Assembly: GCA_015060865.1 (NCBI GenBank)
Contig: SUXS01000002.1
Coordinates: 134,674 to 198,673, forward strand
Source of the DNA: Bacteroidales bacterium
GTDB taxonomy: Bacteria > Bacteroidota > Bacteroidia > Bacteroidales > Bacteroidaceae
DNA length: 64,000 nt
Direction: 5' to 3'
The notes below the pieces were generated by a model. That model searched no databases. It saw only the letters and a list, made by a program, of their open reading frames with translations, and was not told the DNA's origin. This document shows, one piece after another, positions 26,775 through 36,085 of the stretch (within the stretch, counting starts at the first letter, position 1; the number at the start of each line of letters is the position of its first letter). The position numbers and the translations under genes are program-made.

Positions 26775-26909
26775 TAATAAAAAATGGAACAAAAATGTTC
26801 AAAAAGCCTTATTAAGAAACATTAGCCTACACAAAGGATTGTTAAAAGAGCAAGAATGAAGCTGAGGAAAGGACACAAAAAAAAGAAAGAAGACCAATCT
26901 TCTTTCTTT

Positions 26910-26928
26910 GCGGTGCGTACGGGACTCG
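26910..26928 (-). repeat. 19-base fragment of the tRNA-Asp 3' end
   Basis: GCGGTGCGTACGGGACTCG is identical to the 3' end of the two tRNA-Asp genes that follow, then the sequence diverges. The fragment cannot fold into a tRNA. It may be the scar of a duplication or of integration at the tRNA. The rest of 26775-27041 has no gene. Confidence 0.7.
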
Positions 26929-27041
26929 TAATCGGCTTTGCCGCTTTCATAGCGAAGCGGAGAAAGAACCCTGACCCCACGGGGGAGCGGGTGAGAGACC
27001 CGGCGTAAAACAAAAAAAGAAGCCTACTGGCTTCTCTTTTG

Positions 27042-27115
27042 CGGTGCGTACGGGACTCGAACCCGTGACCCCCTGCGTGACAGGCAGATATTCTAACCAA
27101 CTGAACTAACGCACC
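27042..27115 (-). tRNA. tRNA-Asp (GTC)
   Basis: A 74-base cloverleaf on the minus strand with acceptor stem GGTGCGT/ACGCACC, anticodon loop CTGTCAC (anticodon GTC), T-arm GGGTTCGAGTCCC and discriminator G. CCA is not encoded. Confidence 0.95.
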
Positions 27116-27151
27116 AAATGATATGCTTTACTAAAAATGAACTCTTTTATG

Positions 27152-27225
27152 CGGTGCGTACGGGACTCGAACCCGTGACCCCCTGCGTGACAGGCAGATA
27201 TTCTAACCAACTGAACTAACGCACC
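27152..27225 (-). tRNA. tRNA-Asp (GTC), second copy
   Basis: Identical to the copy at 27042-27115 over all 74 bases. The 36-base spacer suggests one tandem transcript. This copy is closest to the promoter. Confidence 0.95.
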
Positions 27226-27266
27226 AATAAAATCATTTTCAAGGCAACCTCTCTCGATTGCGGATG

Positions 27267-27297
27267 CAAAGATAGATACTTTTTTCTGCATACACAA
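27267..27297 (-). promoter_or_regulatory. promoter of the tRNA-Asp pair
   Basis: On the minus strand TTG (27295-27297) and TATCTTTG (27267-27274) are 20 bases apart, about 40 bases before the first tRNA. Confidence 0.65.
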
Positions 27298-27364
27298 GCA
27301 TTTTATACTTTTTTTTGCACCACGATGACAGGAATATAACGAAAGCGGCTACAGAAAGCTACAC

Positions 27365-27895
27365 CTACGGCAGCAAACATTGGTACAGGCGCACATCATG
27401 ATAGCAGTTGTGATAAAACACCCAATCAGACAGATCTGCCACAGAATTAAAGGCACAAGATGCAAAAAGGCGATTAGCGACATCGTTATCAACAAACACA
27501 TAGGCATAGAGCTGATGGAGTCCCAACATGCCAGACGCATAGTCGCGTACCAAAGAGAGAGCCTCGCGGGCATATCCTCTGTTGCGAGCCGAATGATCAA
27601 CGACAACACCCACTTCACACTTACGATCAGACGGGTTGAAATCAAATAGATCAACAGCCCCCACGACCTTATCCTCCAATCGATCCACAATCATCAGCCG
27701 AAGCTGCTTATCGACATATAGGTCATGTGTATTAGTTTCAATATATTGCTGCAAAAGATAGCGGGAATAAGGGACCTTACAAGCCGAGACCGACCATAAG
27801 CGTGTGTCATTCTCTATATGATACATAAAATCAAGATCAGACAACTCTGGGGCACGTAGCTGAACCCTTTCGGAACAAAGAAAAACCTGTGACAT
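27365..27895 (-). CDS. GNAT family N-acetyltransferase
   Basis: 176 residues. The N-terminus (LCSERVQLRAPELSDLDFMY) and the acetyl-CoA site (ARNRGYAREALSLVRDYA) match the RimJ/SpeG-type GNAT fold. It transfers an acetyl group from acetyl-CoA to an amine; the substrate is unknown. The start MSQVFLCSERV at 27895 is chosen over longer frames because homology begins there. It lies seven bases after the glycosyltransferase stop, so the two form an operon. Confidence 0.85.
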   Translation of the reverse strand: MSQVFLCSERVQLRAPELSDLDFMYHIENDTRLWSVSACKVPYSRYLLQQYIETNTHDLYVDKQLRLMIVDRLEDKVVGAVDLFDFNPSDRKCEVGVVVDHSARNRGYAREALSLVRDYASGMLGLHQLYAYVFVDNDVANRLFASCAFNSVADLSDWVFYHNCYHDVRLYQCLLP

Positions 27896-27902
27896 ATGAA
27901 AT

Positions 27903-29111
27903 CTATTTATCAGCTGAGGGGATATCCTGACGCACATACACCTCTCTCTCGGTAATGAGAACACCCGTACGCACAGAATAGGTAGCAATACGAGGACGAC
28001 TGCCACTCGAAGATTCCAATAGCGATAGCATATGGCCATACCCATAAACATCAGGATCGTAAATCACTATACCATATAGCGAAAGGTCAATACCCTCTGA
28101 CATATGTCCTAGCGGCAAATGCTCCTCGGAACCTTCCACAAAACAGTATTCCCCTTTGTTGGGTTGCCGGGATAGTAGTGTAGCCACTTCTTCAAGCATA
28201 CGAGGAGACCCTATCACCAAAGCATTGTCGCTCAACACCTCATCAACAGCTTTCTTCTTATGACGAAACTGATTTCCCACATATGCCAACAATGAGTGCC
28301 CCCATATAGCCAAACTTATTGGAAGACTGACCAAAATGGAATAATGAGAGTAATGTTTGTTAAAGAAGAGTTGCATCGCCTGATAGAAGGTATAGACATA
28401 ACGATAAGAACTCTTCTCCGTGCTCTCACCCTTATAATGCAACAGACGAGTAGGAATAAAATAGTTCCTATATCCGCATTTCAAGATACGGTACGAGAGA
28501 TCAATATCCTCTCCATACATAAAGAAATCCTCATCAAGCAGTCCAGCTTTATCCAAAGCCTCGCGACGCAATAGCATACAAGCCCCCGACACGACTTCGA
28601 TCTCGTTCACTTCATGCTCGTTCAGATAACGCATATAATAACGGCCAAAGATACGCGAATAAGGGAAGAGACTTGTCAGACCCGTCATCTTGCAAAATGC
28701 CACAAAAGGAGTGGGAAGTCCGCGACGCGATTCTGGAGCAAAAGTCCCGTCAGTACGCAACATATACGCACCTACTGCCCCAGCCTCGGGATGGGACTCC
28801 ATAAATGACAGAAAATCAGAAAAGGTGTGTTCCGTCACTATCGTATCAGGATTGAGTAGCAGGACATACTTTCCTGAGGACAAGCGAATAGCTTGATTGT
28901 TTGCTTTGGCAAAACCTACGTTCTCCTTATTCTCAATAAAGCACACACCAGGGAAACGCTCCCTCAAATAGGCAACCGAGCCATCTGTCGAGAGATTATC
29001 AACCACGAAAATCTCGACCTGCAAGCCTGAAGCGGAACGTAACACCGACTCCAAGCATTGTTCAAGATAATACTTGACATTGTAATTAACTATGACAACA
29101 GAAAGCTGCAC
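27903..29111 (-). CDS. family 2 glycosyltransferase (rhamnosyltransferase-like)
   Basis: 402 residues. The GT-A fold is clear: LSVVIVNYNVKYYLEQCLES at the start, FVVDNLSTDGS for nucleotide binding, LLLNPDT in the metal-binding region and FFMYGEDIDLSYR for the acceptor side. The C-terminal 130 residues form an added domain with a hydrophobic stretch (ILVSLPISLAIWGHSLLAYV). It resembles WbbL-type rhamnosyltransferases of cell-surface glycan synthesis, but donor and acceptor are not defined. It is paired with a GNAT gene. Confidence 0.85.
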   Translation of the reverse strand: MQLSVVIVNYNVKYYLEQCLESVLRSASGLQVEIFVVDNLSTDGSVAYLRERFPGVCFIENKENVGFAKANNQAIRLSSGKYVLLLNPDTIVTEHTFSDFLSFMESHPEAGAVGAYMLRTDGTFAPESRRGLPTPFVAFCKMTGLTSLFPYSRIFGRYYMRYLNEHEVNEIEVVSGACMLLRREALDKAGLLDEDFFMYGEDIDLSYRILKCGYRNYFIPTRLLHYKGESTEKSSYRYVYTFYQAMQLFFNKHYSHYSILVSLPISLAIWGHSLLAYVGNQFRHKKKAVDEVLSDNALVIGSPRMLEEVATLLSRQPNKGEYCFVEGSEEHLPLGHMSEGIDLSLYGIVIYDPDVYGYGHMLSLLESSSGSRPRIATYSVRTGVLITEREVYVRQDIPSADK

Positions 29112-29190
29112 CTTATCTTAATATATAATGCAATAACAATAGATTCTTCCAATGACTATAGAAAAAGAACGCCACTCCACGGACATATGA

Positions 29191-29646
29191 CTAAGCCAAG
29201 GAATCGTCACTCAGCGCCTCTTTCACATCTGCCGCAGAAGGCAGACAGAAGAGTGATGCCACCAAAGAGGCCAATCCATAATACATGCCCCAGTTCTTCC
29301 ACGCACCATAGTAAAATAATACGCCAAGCAACATCAGGAATACCAGTAACATAATTCGGGCATTGGCAACCCTCACAAACAATCGTCTTCGCCTACTACG
29401 TTCAACTTTGCAGACCTTATGACTGACTATCCACTCATACCCTTTAAAAGAGGCCAATATCCCAATGCCTACCACAAAAAGGACAAGTACCTCAATTACA
29501 TACATTGCACCCGCATCAAGCCCCAACAACAATCCGTCAAGAGGTATCACATTAAACTCAGACAATACAATCAGCAGCACAACCAATAGTAACTGCAATG
29601 CATATCTAAGGCATATTACACGACTAACTTTCTTATACTCTTCCAT
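29191..29646 (-). CDS. hypothetical membrane protein
   Basis: 151 residues with about four hydrophobic segments in two pairs (ALQLLLVVLLIVLSEF, VIEVLVLFVVGIGILAS; IMLLVFLMLLGVLFYYG, LASLVASLFCLP). It follows recR by 21 bases on the same strand. No family motif is recognised. Confidence 0.65.
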   Translation of the reverse strand: MEEYKKVSRVICLRYALQLLLVVLLIVLSEFNVIPLDGLLLGLDAGAMYVIEVLVLFVVGIGILASFKGYEWIVSHKVCKVERSRRRRLFVRVANARIMLLVFLMLLGVLFYYGAWKNWGMYYGLASLVASLFCLPSAADVKEALSDDSLA

Positions 29647-29667
29647 GATTAAACTAAAACTGCAGAA

Positions 29668-30291
29668 TCAATAGGTTTTCCCTGTAAATGGCGTTCGGTT
29701 CATAAGCGAACGCCCCAATGTCACCTCATCAGCATACTCCAATTCGTCACCAACCGAAATTCCTCGGGATAAAACAGACATACTAACCTCCATACCTGCC
29801 AACTTACGATAAATATAGAAGTTGGTTGTATCGCCCTCCATCGTGGGACTAAGGGCAAAAATCACCTCCTTTACTCCTCCTGTACACACGCGTTCCACCA
29901 AGCTGTCAATCTCCAAATCACCGGGTCCGATGCCATCCATGGGAGAAATTACTCCACCCAAGACATGATATAGGCCTCGATACAAAGAGGTATTTTCTAT
30001 AGCTATCACATCACGTACCGTCTCAACCACGCACACCATGGAGGCATCGCGTGATGATTGGGAACAGATTTCACAAACCTCACTGTCGGATATATTATGA
30101 CAGACCTTACAATATTTAATATCACGACGCAACAACGCTATCGCATCTGCAAAAGTCTCCACTTCAGGCAAAGGTTGGCGCAACAGATGGAGCACCAGAC
30201 GTAATGCGGTTTTCCGTCCTATACCCGGCAATTTGGCAAATTCGCCGACCGCACGTTCCAACAAGACGGATGAATATTGCTGCATCTGCAT
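29668..30291 (-). CDS. recR: recombination protein RecR
   Basis: 207 residues, normal for RecR, which works with RecO and RecF in loading RecA at gaps. Helix-hairpin-helix at about 18-33 ([14 protein letters not shown]), zinc-binding cysteines 61, 64, 73 and 76, a Toprim domain ([15 protein letters not shown]) and a C-terminal Walker-B-like tail with [14 protein letters not shown]. It is eight bases after the preceding hypothetical gene, in a minus-strand operon. Confidence 0.95.
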   Translation of the reverse strand: MQMQQYSSVLLERAVGEFAKLPGIGRKTALRLVLHLLRQPLPEVETFADAIALLRRDIKYCKVCHNISDSEVCEICSQSSRDASMVCVVETVRDVIAIENTSLYRGLYHVLGGVISPMDGIGPGDLEIDSLVERVCTGGVKEVIFALSPTMEGDTTNFYIYRKLAGMEVSMSVLSRGISVGDELEYADEVTLGRSLMNRTPFTGKTY

Positions 30292-30299
30292 CGAGAAAC

Positions 30300-30746
30300 T
30301 TAGTCTTCCAACAACCTCTCCAAGAATGCATTCAGTTCCTCATCCAACCCTTTTAAAAGGCTGTCAGAAACAAGCAATGTATCATCATCCACCAACAGGA
30401 GGTCACATATGCTCTCACGTTCATCATCGACAAGAACAAACGAGTAAGGCATCCATACTGCCAAGCGCTCGAGATCACCTTCCACATTGAACTCCTCGAT
30501 AACTTCCTTAAGGCAGGCAGCTACATCGTCATAAAAATTCTCAGATGCACAATCACTCCATTCGGGAATAATGACTTTTGCAATCTCCGCATCGTCATCA
30601 TTGAATACCAGCAAGTAACCACTTCCACTATCGGGTTGGAAGAAGAAGTCCGTCGACACCAGCTGATCCTCTTCGCCTGAATAAAGTTCCACTATCTTCT
30701 GAAACACTTCACGAAGGGAAGTTATAGACGATATACAAAGTTCCAT
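30300..30746 (-). CDS. conserved hypothetical protein, acidic
   Basis: 148 residues starting [15 protein letters not shown], very acidic, with no signal peptide or membrane segment. The longer frame is rejected because a TATATTTG box at 30769-30776 (minus strand) lies just before this start. Position directly upstream of recR suggests cotranscription. No function is visible. Confidence 0.7.
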   Translation of the reverse strand: MELCISSITSLREVFQKIVELYSGEEDQLVSTDFFFQPDSGSGYLLVFNDDDAEIAKVIIPEWSDCASENFYDDVAACLKEVIEEFNVEGDLERLAVWMPYSFVLVDDERESICDLLLVDDDTLLVSDSLLKGLDEELNAFLERLLED

Positions 30747-30814
30747 AGTATATATTGTTTTATCAAGACAAATATAGAGTTTTTTTTTGAAAGCTCCATA
30801 CTTTTCCACTGCAA

Positions 30815-31783
30815 TTATTCCATTCGATGAAAATATCGGCTTAGCCTATCAGTTTCCGACTGCCGATGAAACAGCACATCCATGTATTCATTCACCAAAG
30901 CTGTATCACCTACCAAACCGACAACATCACCCTGCCGATTTCTCTTCACAGCCAGTTCCTCAGCCTTAACAATTTGCGCCACAGCCTCTTCCATGTTATC
31001 AGTCATTTCATAATAGAGAGCCATATTAAAAGCAGCCATAAAGCGACGCCCCTGCCACTTGCTGTCAGCCAAAGAGCGCCATTGCATAGCAGCCTGTTCC
31101 CAATTGCTTTCCGTCACGTATACCCTAGCCTCACGCATAGGATAACTGAGCATATCCGAGAAATAGACCCGTTCGCGCTCCCTCCATGTCGGAGCAAACG
31201 ATTCTACAGCAAATCCGCCTAACATCCGTGGAAGTCCAGCCACGAAGGCCTCCAGGCCATCAAATTGCTCAAACCAAACCTCTTGAATTTTCCTGCATGG
31301 GATTGCTGTTCCTTTTGTCAATTCCGTATCAGGCGTATATATATGAGAACATAAAAATACGGTTGCATCCTGCTGTTCCCAAGGCGAAGGAACTATTGCC
31401 ATGCACGCATAATCCAACACATACAGTAAGTCTACACCCAAACGGAGGCACCAATCGTTTACTTCTTGTTGGCTAAGCAAATGAGCATTGGTGCTATCGG
31501 CCGGATAAAATAGAGAATCAAGCACCACTACCTTCTCCATAGCCTCTATATCAGCAAAACACATTGCAATATGCTCTTTCACCGAATCCGCATCACACGG
31601 CAACAGCACCATGTCATTATTAGCGACAATCACATTCGATTGGCTGAAATTATTAAGTACCCCAACACTTTTCACCTGCGCTACCATATCATACTCAGGC
31701 GGCAACATCTGTTCTACAGACAAATACAGCACCTCAGTACATGCTGTAAATAGGAAAAGCAAAAGAAGATATATTTTTTTCAC
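30815..31783 (-). CDS. DUF6340-type lipoprotein
   Basis: 322 residues starting with GTG. The short signal KKIYLLLLFLFTAC has its lipobox cysteine at about residue 15, which decides the start; an upstream in-frame ATG would put 18 extra residues before it. The mature part begins with SVEQMLPPEYDM and later has a TPR-like region (FNMALYYEMTDNMEEAVAQI), the pattern of DUF6340 family lipoproteins in Bacteroidales. Envelope location is expected; function is unknown. Confidence 0.75.
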   Translation of the reverse strand: MKKIYLLLLFLFTACTEVLYLSVEQMLPPEYDMVAQVKSVGVLNNFSQSNVIVANNDMVLLPCDADSVKEHIAMCFADIEAMEKVVVLDSLFYPADSTNAHLLSQQEVNDWCLRLGVDLLYVLDYACMAIVPSPWEQQDATVFLCSHIYTPDTELTKGTAIPCRKIQEVWFEQFDGLEAFVAGLPRMLGGFAVESFAPTWRERERVYFSDMLSYPMREARVYVTESNWEQAAMQWRSLADSKWQGRRFMAAFNMALYYEMTDNMEEAVAQIVKAEELAVKRNRQGDVVGLVGDTALVNEYMDVLFHRQSETDRLSRYFHRME

Positions 31784-31879
31784 AAGACAAACACAAAGCC
31801 AATTCTCAAAAAAACAAGAGTGAGTATCCGGTTGCATAAAAGCATCTCAAGATCCCCACTCCTATTCCTCACCTAAAAA

Positions 31880-34800
31880 TTACAATCCCTTACCGTGGCA
31901 GTTCTTAAATTTCTTTCCACTACCACAGGGACAAGGATCGTTTCGTCCAACAGTACGTTCTGCGCGAATAGGTTCACGACGTTGAGCACGGGTATCATGC
32001 TGGGCCGCGGCCTGCTGGTTACGATCACCCAGCTCTGCACGATTCTCTTGATACTGCTGCTGGCGGCGTTGAGCACGGGTTTCTACAGGCGCTTCGCGCA
32101 CTTGTTCCGGATCATGCACAGGAATCTGACCACGCATCAATATAGACAGCGTTTTGTCGTTAATCTTATTCACCATTGCATCGAAGAGGTTCACCGATTC
32201 GAGCTTGAAGATCAAGAGCGGATCTTTCTGCTCGTAACTAGCATTCTGCACCGACTGCTTCAATTCATCGAGTTCACGAAGGTTCTCCTTCCAAGCCTCA
32301 TCGATGACATGCAACATAATGGCTTTCTCAAAACTCTTCACAACCTCCTTGCACTCACTTTCATAAGCAGTTTTGAGGTTACAAGGTATTTGATATACAC
32401 GTTTGCCATCGGTCACAGGCACCAATATATTTTCATATTGCATACCCTCACTCTCATACACCCGCTTTATCACTGGATTGGCAATTTGTGCCAAGCGATC
32501 CATTCTCGACTTAAAGTGCTTCATTGCCGCATCAAACGTCACATCTACTAGTTCTGGCAACTTCCTGCTTCTATATTCCTGAGCACTGAAGGGGCACTCT
32601 AATGCCATTACACGGAACAACTCCATGCGTATATTCTCGTAATCATTGTTCTCAAGGATGGACTCACAACGATCCCAAATCATATTAGCAAGGTCCATAC
32701 CGATGCGTTCACCCATAAGAGCATGACGACGCTTGGTGTAGATGACAGTACGCTGCATGTTCATCACGTCATCATATTCAAGCAAGCGTTTGCGCACGCC
32801 GAAATGGTTTTCCTCCACCTTCTTCTGAGCGTTCTCGATACTCTTTGATATCATCTTGTGCTCCAGCATCTCGCCCTCCTCGAATCCAAGCTTGTCCATC
32901 ACGCTGGAGATACGGTCGGCGGCGAACAGACGCATGAGGTTGTCTTCAAGCGACACAAAGAATACAGACGAACCGGGGTCGCCCTGACGTCCTGAACGTC
33001 CGCGCAACTGACGGTCTACACGGCGACTCTCGTGGCGCTCGGTACCGATGATGGCCAAACCGCCGGCGGCCTTCACCTCGTCGGAGAGCTTGATATCAGT
33101 ACCACGACCGGCCATATTGGTAGCGATGGTGACGGTACCCAGCATACGCTCTTCTATTTTGAGGATTTCGGTTGCTTCACGAGGTTCACGCTTCTCCTTT
33201 TGGGCGTCTTCGGCCTCTATACGCGTCTGGTAATTTATGGCAGCATTTCTCTCGCTGAAACCTCGTCCGTCAGTAGCAACATGGACTGTACCCATAGCGC
33301 TCTGCCCTGCCTTGGCTACAATATCAGCCTCCTTCTGATGCAGCTTGGCATTCAATACTTGGTGAGGTATCTTTCGCATGGTAAGCATACGGCTCAGCAG
33401 CTCACTTATCTCCACCGATGTAGTACCCACAAGTACAGGACGTCCCTCGGCCACCATCTTTTCAACCTCTTCGATGACGGCGTTGTACTTCTCGCGCTGT
33501 GTCTTGTAGATACGATCGTTCATATCGTTACGTGCAATAGGTCGATTGGTGGGGATTACCACCACGTCGAGCTTGTAGATATCCCACAACTCACCAGCCT
33601 CGGTCTCAGCCGTACCGGTCATACCTGACAACTTGTGATACATACGGAAGTAGTTCTGCAGAGTGATAGTCGCGAAGGTCTGCGAGGCAGCCTCTACCTT
33701 CACACGTTCCTTAGCCTCTATAGCTTGATGCAAACCGTCGCTATAGCGGCGTCCTTCCATGATACGACCAGTCTGCTCATCGACTATCTTCACCTCGCCC
33801 TGTTCGGTCACAATATACTCGGTGTTCTTCTCAAACATGGTGTAGGCTTTGAGCAACTGGTTGATGGTATGTACACGTTCACTCTTTACAGCATAGTTGT
33901 TAAAGAGTTCATCCTTCTTCTGTAGCATTTCCTCTTCAGGGAGGCCACTATTCTCTATAACAGCCATTTCTGAGGCGATATCAGGCAGGACAAAAAGTGT
34001 AGGATCCGAAGCATTACCCGTTATAAGTTCAATACCCTTGTCTGTCAAATCCACACTACGCATCTTTTCGTCAATAACAAAATAGAGCGGTTCTACCGCC
34101 TCGGGCATACGACGGTTGTTCTGCTCCATATAGATAGCCTCGGTCTTGAGCATACCAGTCTTGATACCAGGCTCGCTGAGGAACTTGATAAGCGGCTTAT
34201 TCTTGGGCAATGCCTTATGACTACGGAAAAGAGCGAGGAATCCAGCTTCCACATCGGCCGGGTTATCCGAAGGAATCAATCGCTTAGCCTCAGCCAAGAG
34301 TTGTGTAGCAAGGCGTTTCTGAGCCTCAACGAGACGCTCCACGAGGGGACGAAGCTCCTCAAACAGCTGATCTCCCTTCTTAGGTACGGGACCCGAGATG
34401 ATGAGCGGTGTACGTGCATCGTCAATCAACACCGAATCCACCTCATCGACAATGGCATAGTTATGACGGCGTTGTACGAGGTCGGCTGGCGAAGAGGCCA
34501 TGTTGTCGCGCAAGTAGTCGAAGCCAAATTCATTGTTCGTGCCGAAAGTGATATCGGCGAGGTAGGCCTGGCGGCGAGCATCGGAGTTGGGCTGGTGCTT
34601 GTCGATACAGTCAACCGAAAGGCCGTGGAACATGTAGAGCGGCCCCATCCATTCTGAGTCACGCTTAGCCAGATAGTCGTTCACGGTAACCACATGTACC
34701 CCATTTCCTGTGAGAGCATTGAGGAATACGGGCAGTGTAGCCACAAGGGTCTTACCTTCACCCGTCGCCATCTCGGCAATCTTACCCTTGTGCAGGACCA

Positions 34801-35338
34801 CGCCACCAAAGAGCTGCACGTCGTAGTGTATCATGTTCCATACCGTATCGTTGCCGCCAGCCTCCCAGTGATTGGTATAGATGGCCTTGTCGCCCTCCAC
34901 ACGCACAAAATCCTTTGTGGTAGCCAATAAGCGGTCCATGTCGGTAGCCGTCACCACCACCTCTTCGTTCTTTGCAAAACGACGAGCTGTCTCCTTCACA
35001 ATAGCAAACGCCTCGGGCAGCACCTCATCAAGTGCCACCTCATACTTATCAAGGACAGCCGTTTCCAGCTTATCTATCTCGTTAAAGAGCTGCTCACGCT
35101 CCTCTATTTCGGTCTCTTCCACTTTGGTTCTCAACGCTACAATCTTCGCGTTCTCCTCTGTAGCCGATTGTTTGATACGCTCCTTAAGTTCCTGAGTTTT
35201 GGCTCGAAGCCCATCATTGTCCAGCTTTTCTATCACAGGGTATACTGCCTTGATTTTCTCTACCCATGGCTGAATTTCACGCATATCGCGTGTATTCTTA
35301 TTGCCAAACAATTTTCCTATTAATTCATTAAAGCCCAT
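31880..35338 (-). CDS. secA: preprotein translocase ATPase SecA
   Basis: 1152 residues, long as in other Bacteroidetes. The motor drives proteins through SecYEG. Seen in order: helicase-like NBD1 with MATGEGKT, the preprotein-binding insert, NBD2 with [12 protein letters not shown] and [16 protein letters not shown], the scaffold, and a C-terminal zinc site ([13 protein letters not shown]) for SecB or ribosome contact. The promoter is at 35461-35493 on the minus strand. Confidence 0.97.
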   Translation of the reverse strand: MGFNELIGKLFGNKNTRDMREIQPWVEKIKAVYPVIEKLDNDGLRAKTQELKERIKQSATEENAKIVALRTKVEETEIEEREQLFNEIDKLETAVLDKYEVALDEVLPEAFAIVKETARRFAKNEEVVVTATDMDRLLATTKDFVRVEGDKAIYTNHWEAGGNDTVWNMIHYDVQLFGGVVLHKGKIAEMATGEGKTLVATLPVFLNALTGNGVHVVTVNDYLAKRDSEWMGPLYMFHGLSVDCIDKHQPNSDARRQAYLADITFGTNNEFGFDYLRDNMASSPADLVQRRHNYAIVDEVDSVLIDDARTPLIISGPVPKKGDQLFEELRPLVERLVEAQKRLATQLLAEAKRLIPSDNPADVEAGFLALFRSHKALPKNKPLIKFLSEPGIKTGMLKTEAIYMEQNNRRMPEAVEPLYFVIDEKMRSVDLTDKGIELITGNASDPTLFVLPDIASEMAVIENSGLPEEEMLQKKDELFNNYAVKSERVHTINQLLKAYTMFEKNTEYIVTEQGEVKIVDEQTGRIMEGRRYSDGLHQAIEAKERVKVEAASQTFATITLQNYFRMYHKLSGMTGTAETEAGELWDIYKLDVVVIPTNRPIARNDMNDRIYKTQREKYNAVIEEVEKMVAEGRPVLVGTTSVEISELLSRMLTMRKIPHQVLNAKLHQKEADIVAKAGQSAMGTVHVATDGRGFSERNAAINYQTRIEAEDAQKEKREPREATEILKIEERMLGTVTIATNMAGRGTDIKLSDEVKAAGGLAIIGTERHESRRVDRQLRGRSGRQGDPGSSVFFVSLEDNLMRLFAADRISSVMDKLGFEEGEMLEHKMISKSIENAQKKVEENHFGVRKRLLEYDDVMNMQRTVIYTKRRHALMGERIGMDLANMIWDRCESILENNDYENIRMELFRVMALECPFSAQEYRSRKLPELVDVTFDAAMKHFKSRMDRLAQIANPVIKRVYESEGMQYENILVPVTDGKRVYQIPCNLKTAYESECKEVVKSFEKAIMLHVIDEAWKENLRELDELKQSVQNASYEQKDPLLIFKLESVNLFDAMVNKINDKTLSILMRGQIPVHDPEQVREAPVETRAQRRQQQYQENRAELGDRNQQAAAQHDTRAQRREPIRAERTVGRNDPCPCGSGKKFKNCHGKGL

Positions 35339-35462
35339 ATATATCTTTATTTTATTATTATCGTACTTCCGTTTTTTCTACAATAATAGTGCCAACGAGA
35401 CACATGTTAGGTCACTCTGCTATTTTGTCACTAAACATCCACAAAGCCTATGCATTAAATTG

Positions 35463-35493
35463 CAAAATTAGTGCAAACAGAGAAAAATGCCAA
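35463..35493 (-). promoter_or_regulatory. secA promoter
   Basis: On the minus strand TTTG near 35491-35494 and TAATTTTG (35463-35470) are 20 bases apart. The 18-mer GTTTGCACTAATTTTGCA around the -7 box is identical to that of the tig promoter. A leader of about 120 bases follows. Confidence 0.6.
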
Positions 35494-35604
35494 ATATCGA
35501 CGGACGAAAATGGACAAAAGGCCGGCTTTTTCTTCACAAAAAAGGTTTTATGCCATTTTGAAGGTTTTTTTATCTTTTTTCTCCCAACATTAAAGAAATA
35601 TTCA

Positions 35605-35612
35605 TACATTTG
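35605..35612 (+). promoter_or_regulatory. -7 box of the PepSY-like gene
   Basis: TACATTTG lies 27 bases before the start codon. No clear -33 element was found. The 300-base gap 35339-35639 contains this box and the secA promoter. Confidence 0.5.
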
Positions 35613-35639
35613 TGCTATTAAAATCATATATCAACAACT

Positions 35640-36071
35640 ATGAAAAGAATAGCCTTTATCCTTGCCTTCTTCTTTGCAGCCATCGTCAGCCATGCAGAGG
35701 AGTCATTCATTACATTTGGGGAACTTCCAAAAAACGCAAAGATATTTATACTCAGCCACTTCAAGGAAACACCTATTAAACAAATACAGATTGAGCGTCG
35801 TGCCAGTCTCACCCAATATGAGGTTGAGCTCGAAGGAGACATAGACCTGCAGTTTGACCGTACAGGGCTATGCACAGAGATCAACTGCAAGAACAGCGCC
35901 GTACCCGAAGCTATCATACCTGTCAAGATACTTGATACAGTAAAGCAGCATTTTCCCAAAAGCTACATACAAAAATATGAGCACAACGGACGAATGTATG
36001 AGATAGAGCTCAGCAGCAGCATAGTCCTCACATTCAGCAACACTTTCAGATTAGTAGACATCGACAAATAA
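35640..36071 (+). CDS. exported PepSY-like domain protein
   Basis: 143 residues with a signal peptide (ending SHAEE). Residues 25-143 form two repeats of the PepSY-like (DUF2874) type, as in BLIP-like Bacteroides proteins: LPKNAKIFILSHFKETPIKQ, then ILDTVKQHFPKSYIQKYEHN. Such domains are thought to bind or inhibit peptidases, but this is not shown here. It lies 14 bases before the DUF2264 gene and is probably cotranscribed. Confidence 0.75.
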   Translation: MKRIAFILAFFFAAIVSHAEESFITFGELPKNAKIFILSHFKETPIKQIQIERRASLTQYEVELEGDIDLQFDRTGLCTEINCKNSAVPEAIIPVKILDTVKQHFPKSYIQKYEHNGRMYEIELSSSIVLTFSNTFRLVDIDK

Positions 36072-36085
36072 AAACATCACAACTC

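Noticed and set aside
26910..26990. Third tRNA-Asp gene
   Set aside because: Only 19 bases match the tRNA 3' end. No anticodon arm or D-arm follows.
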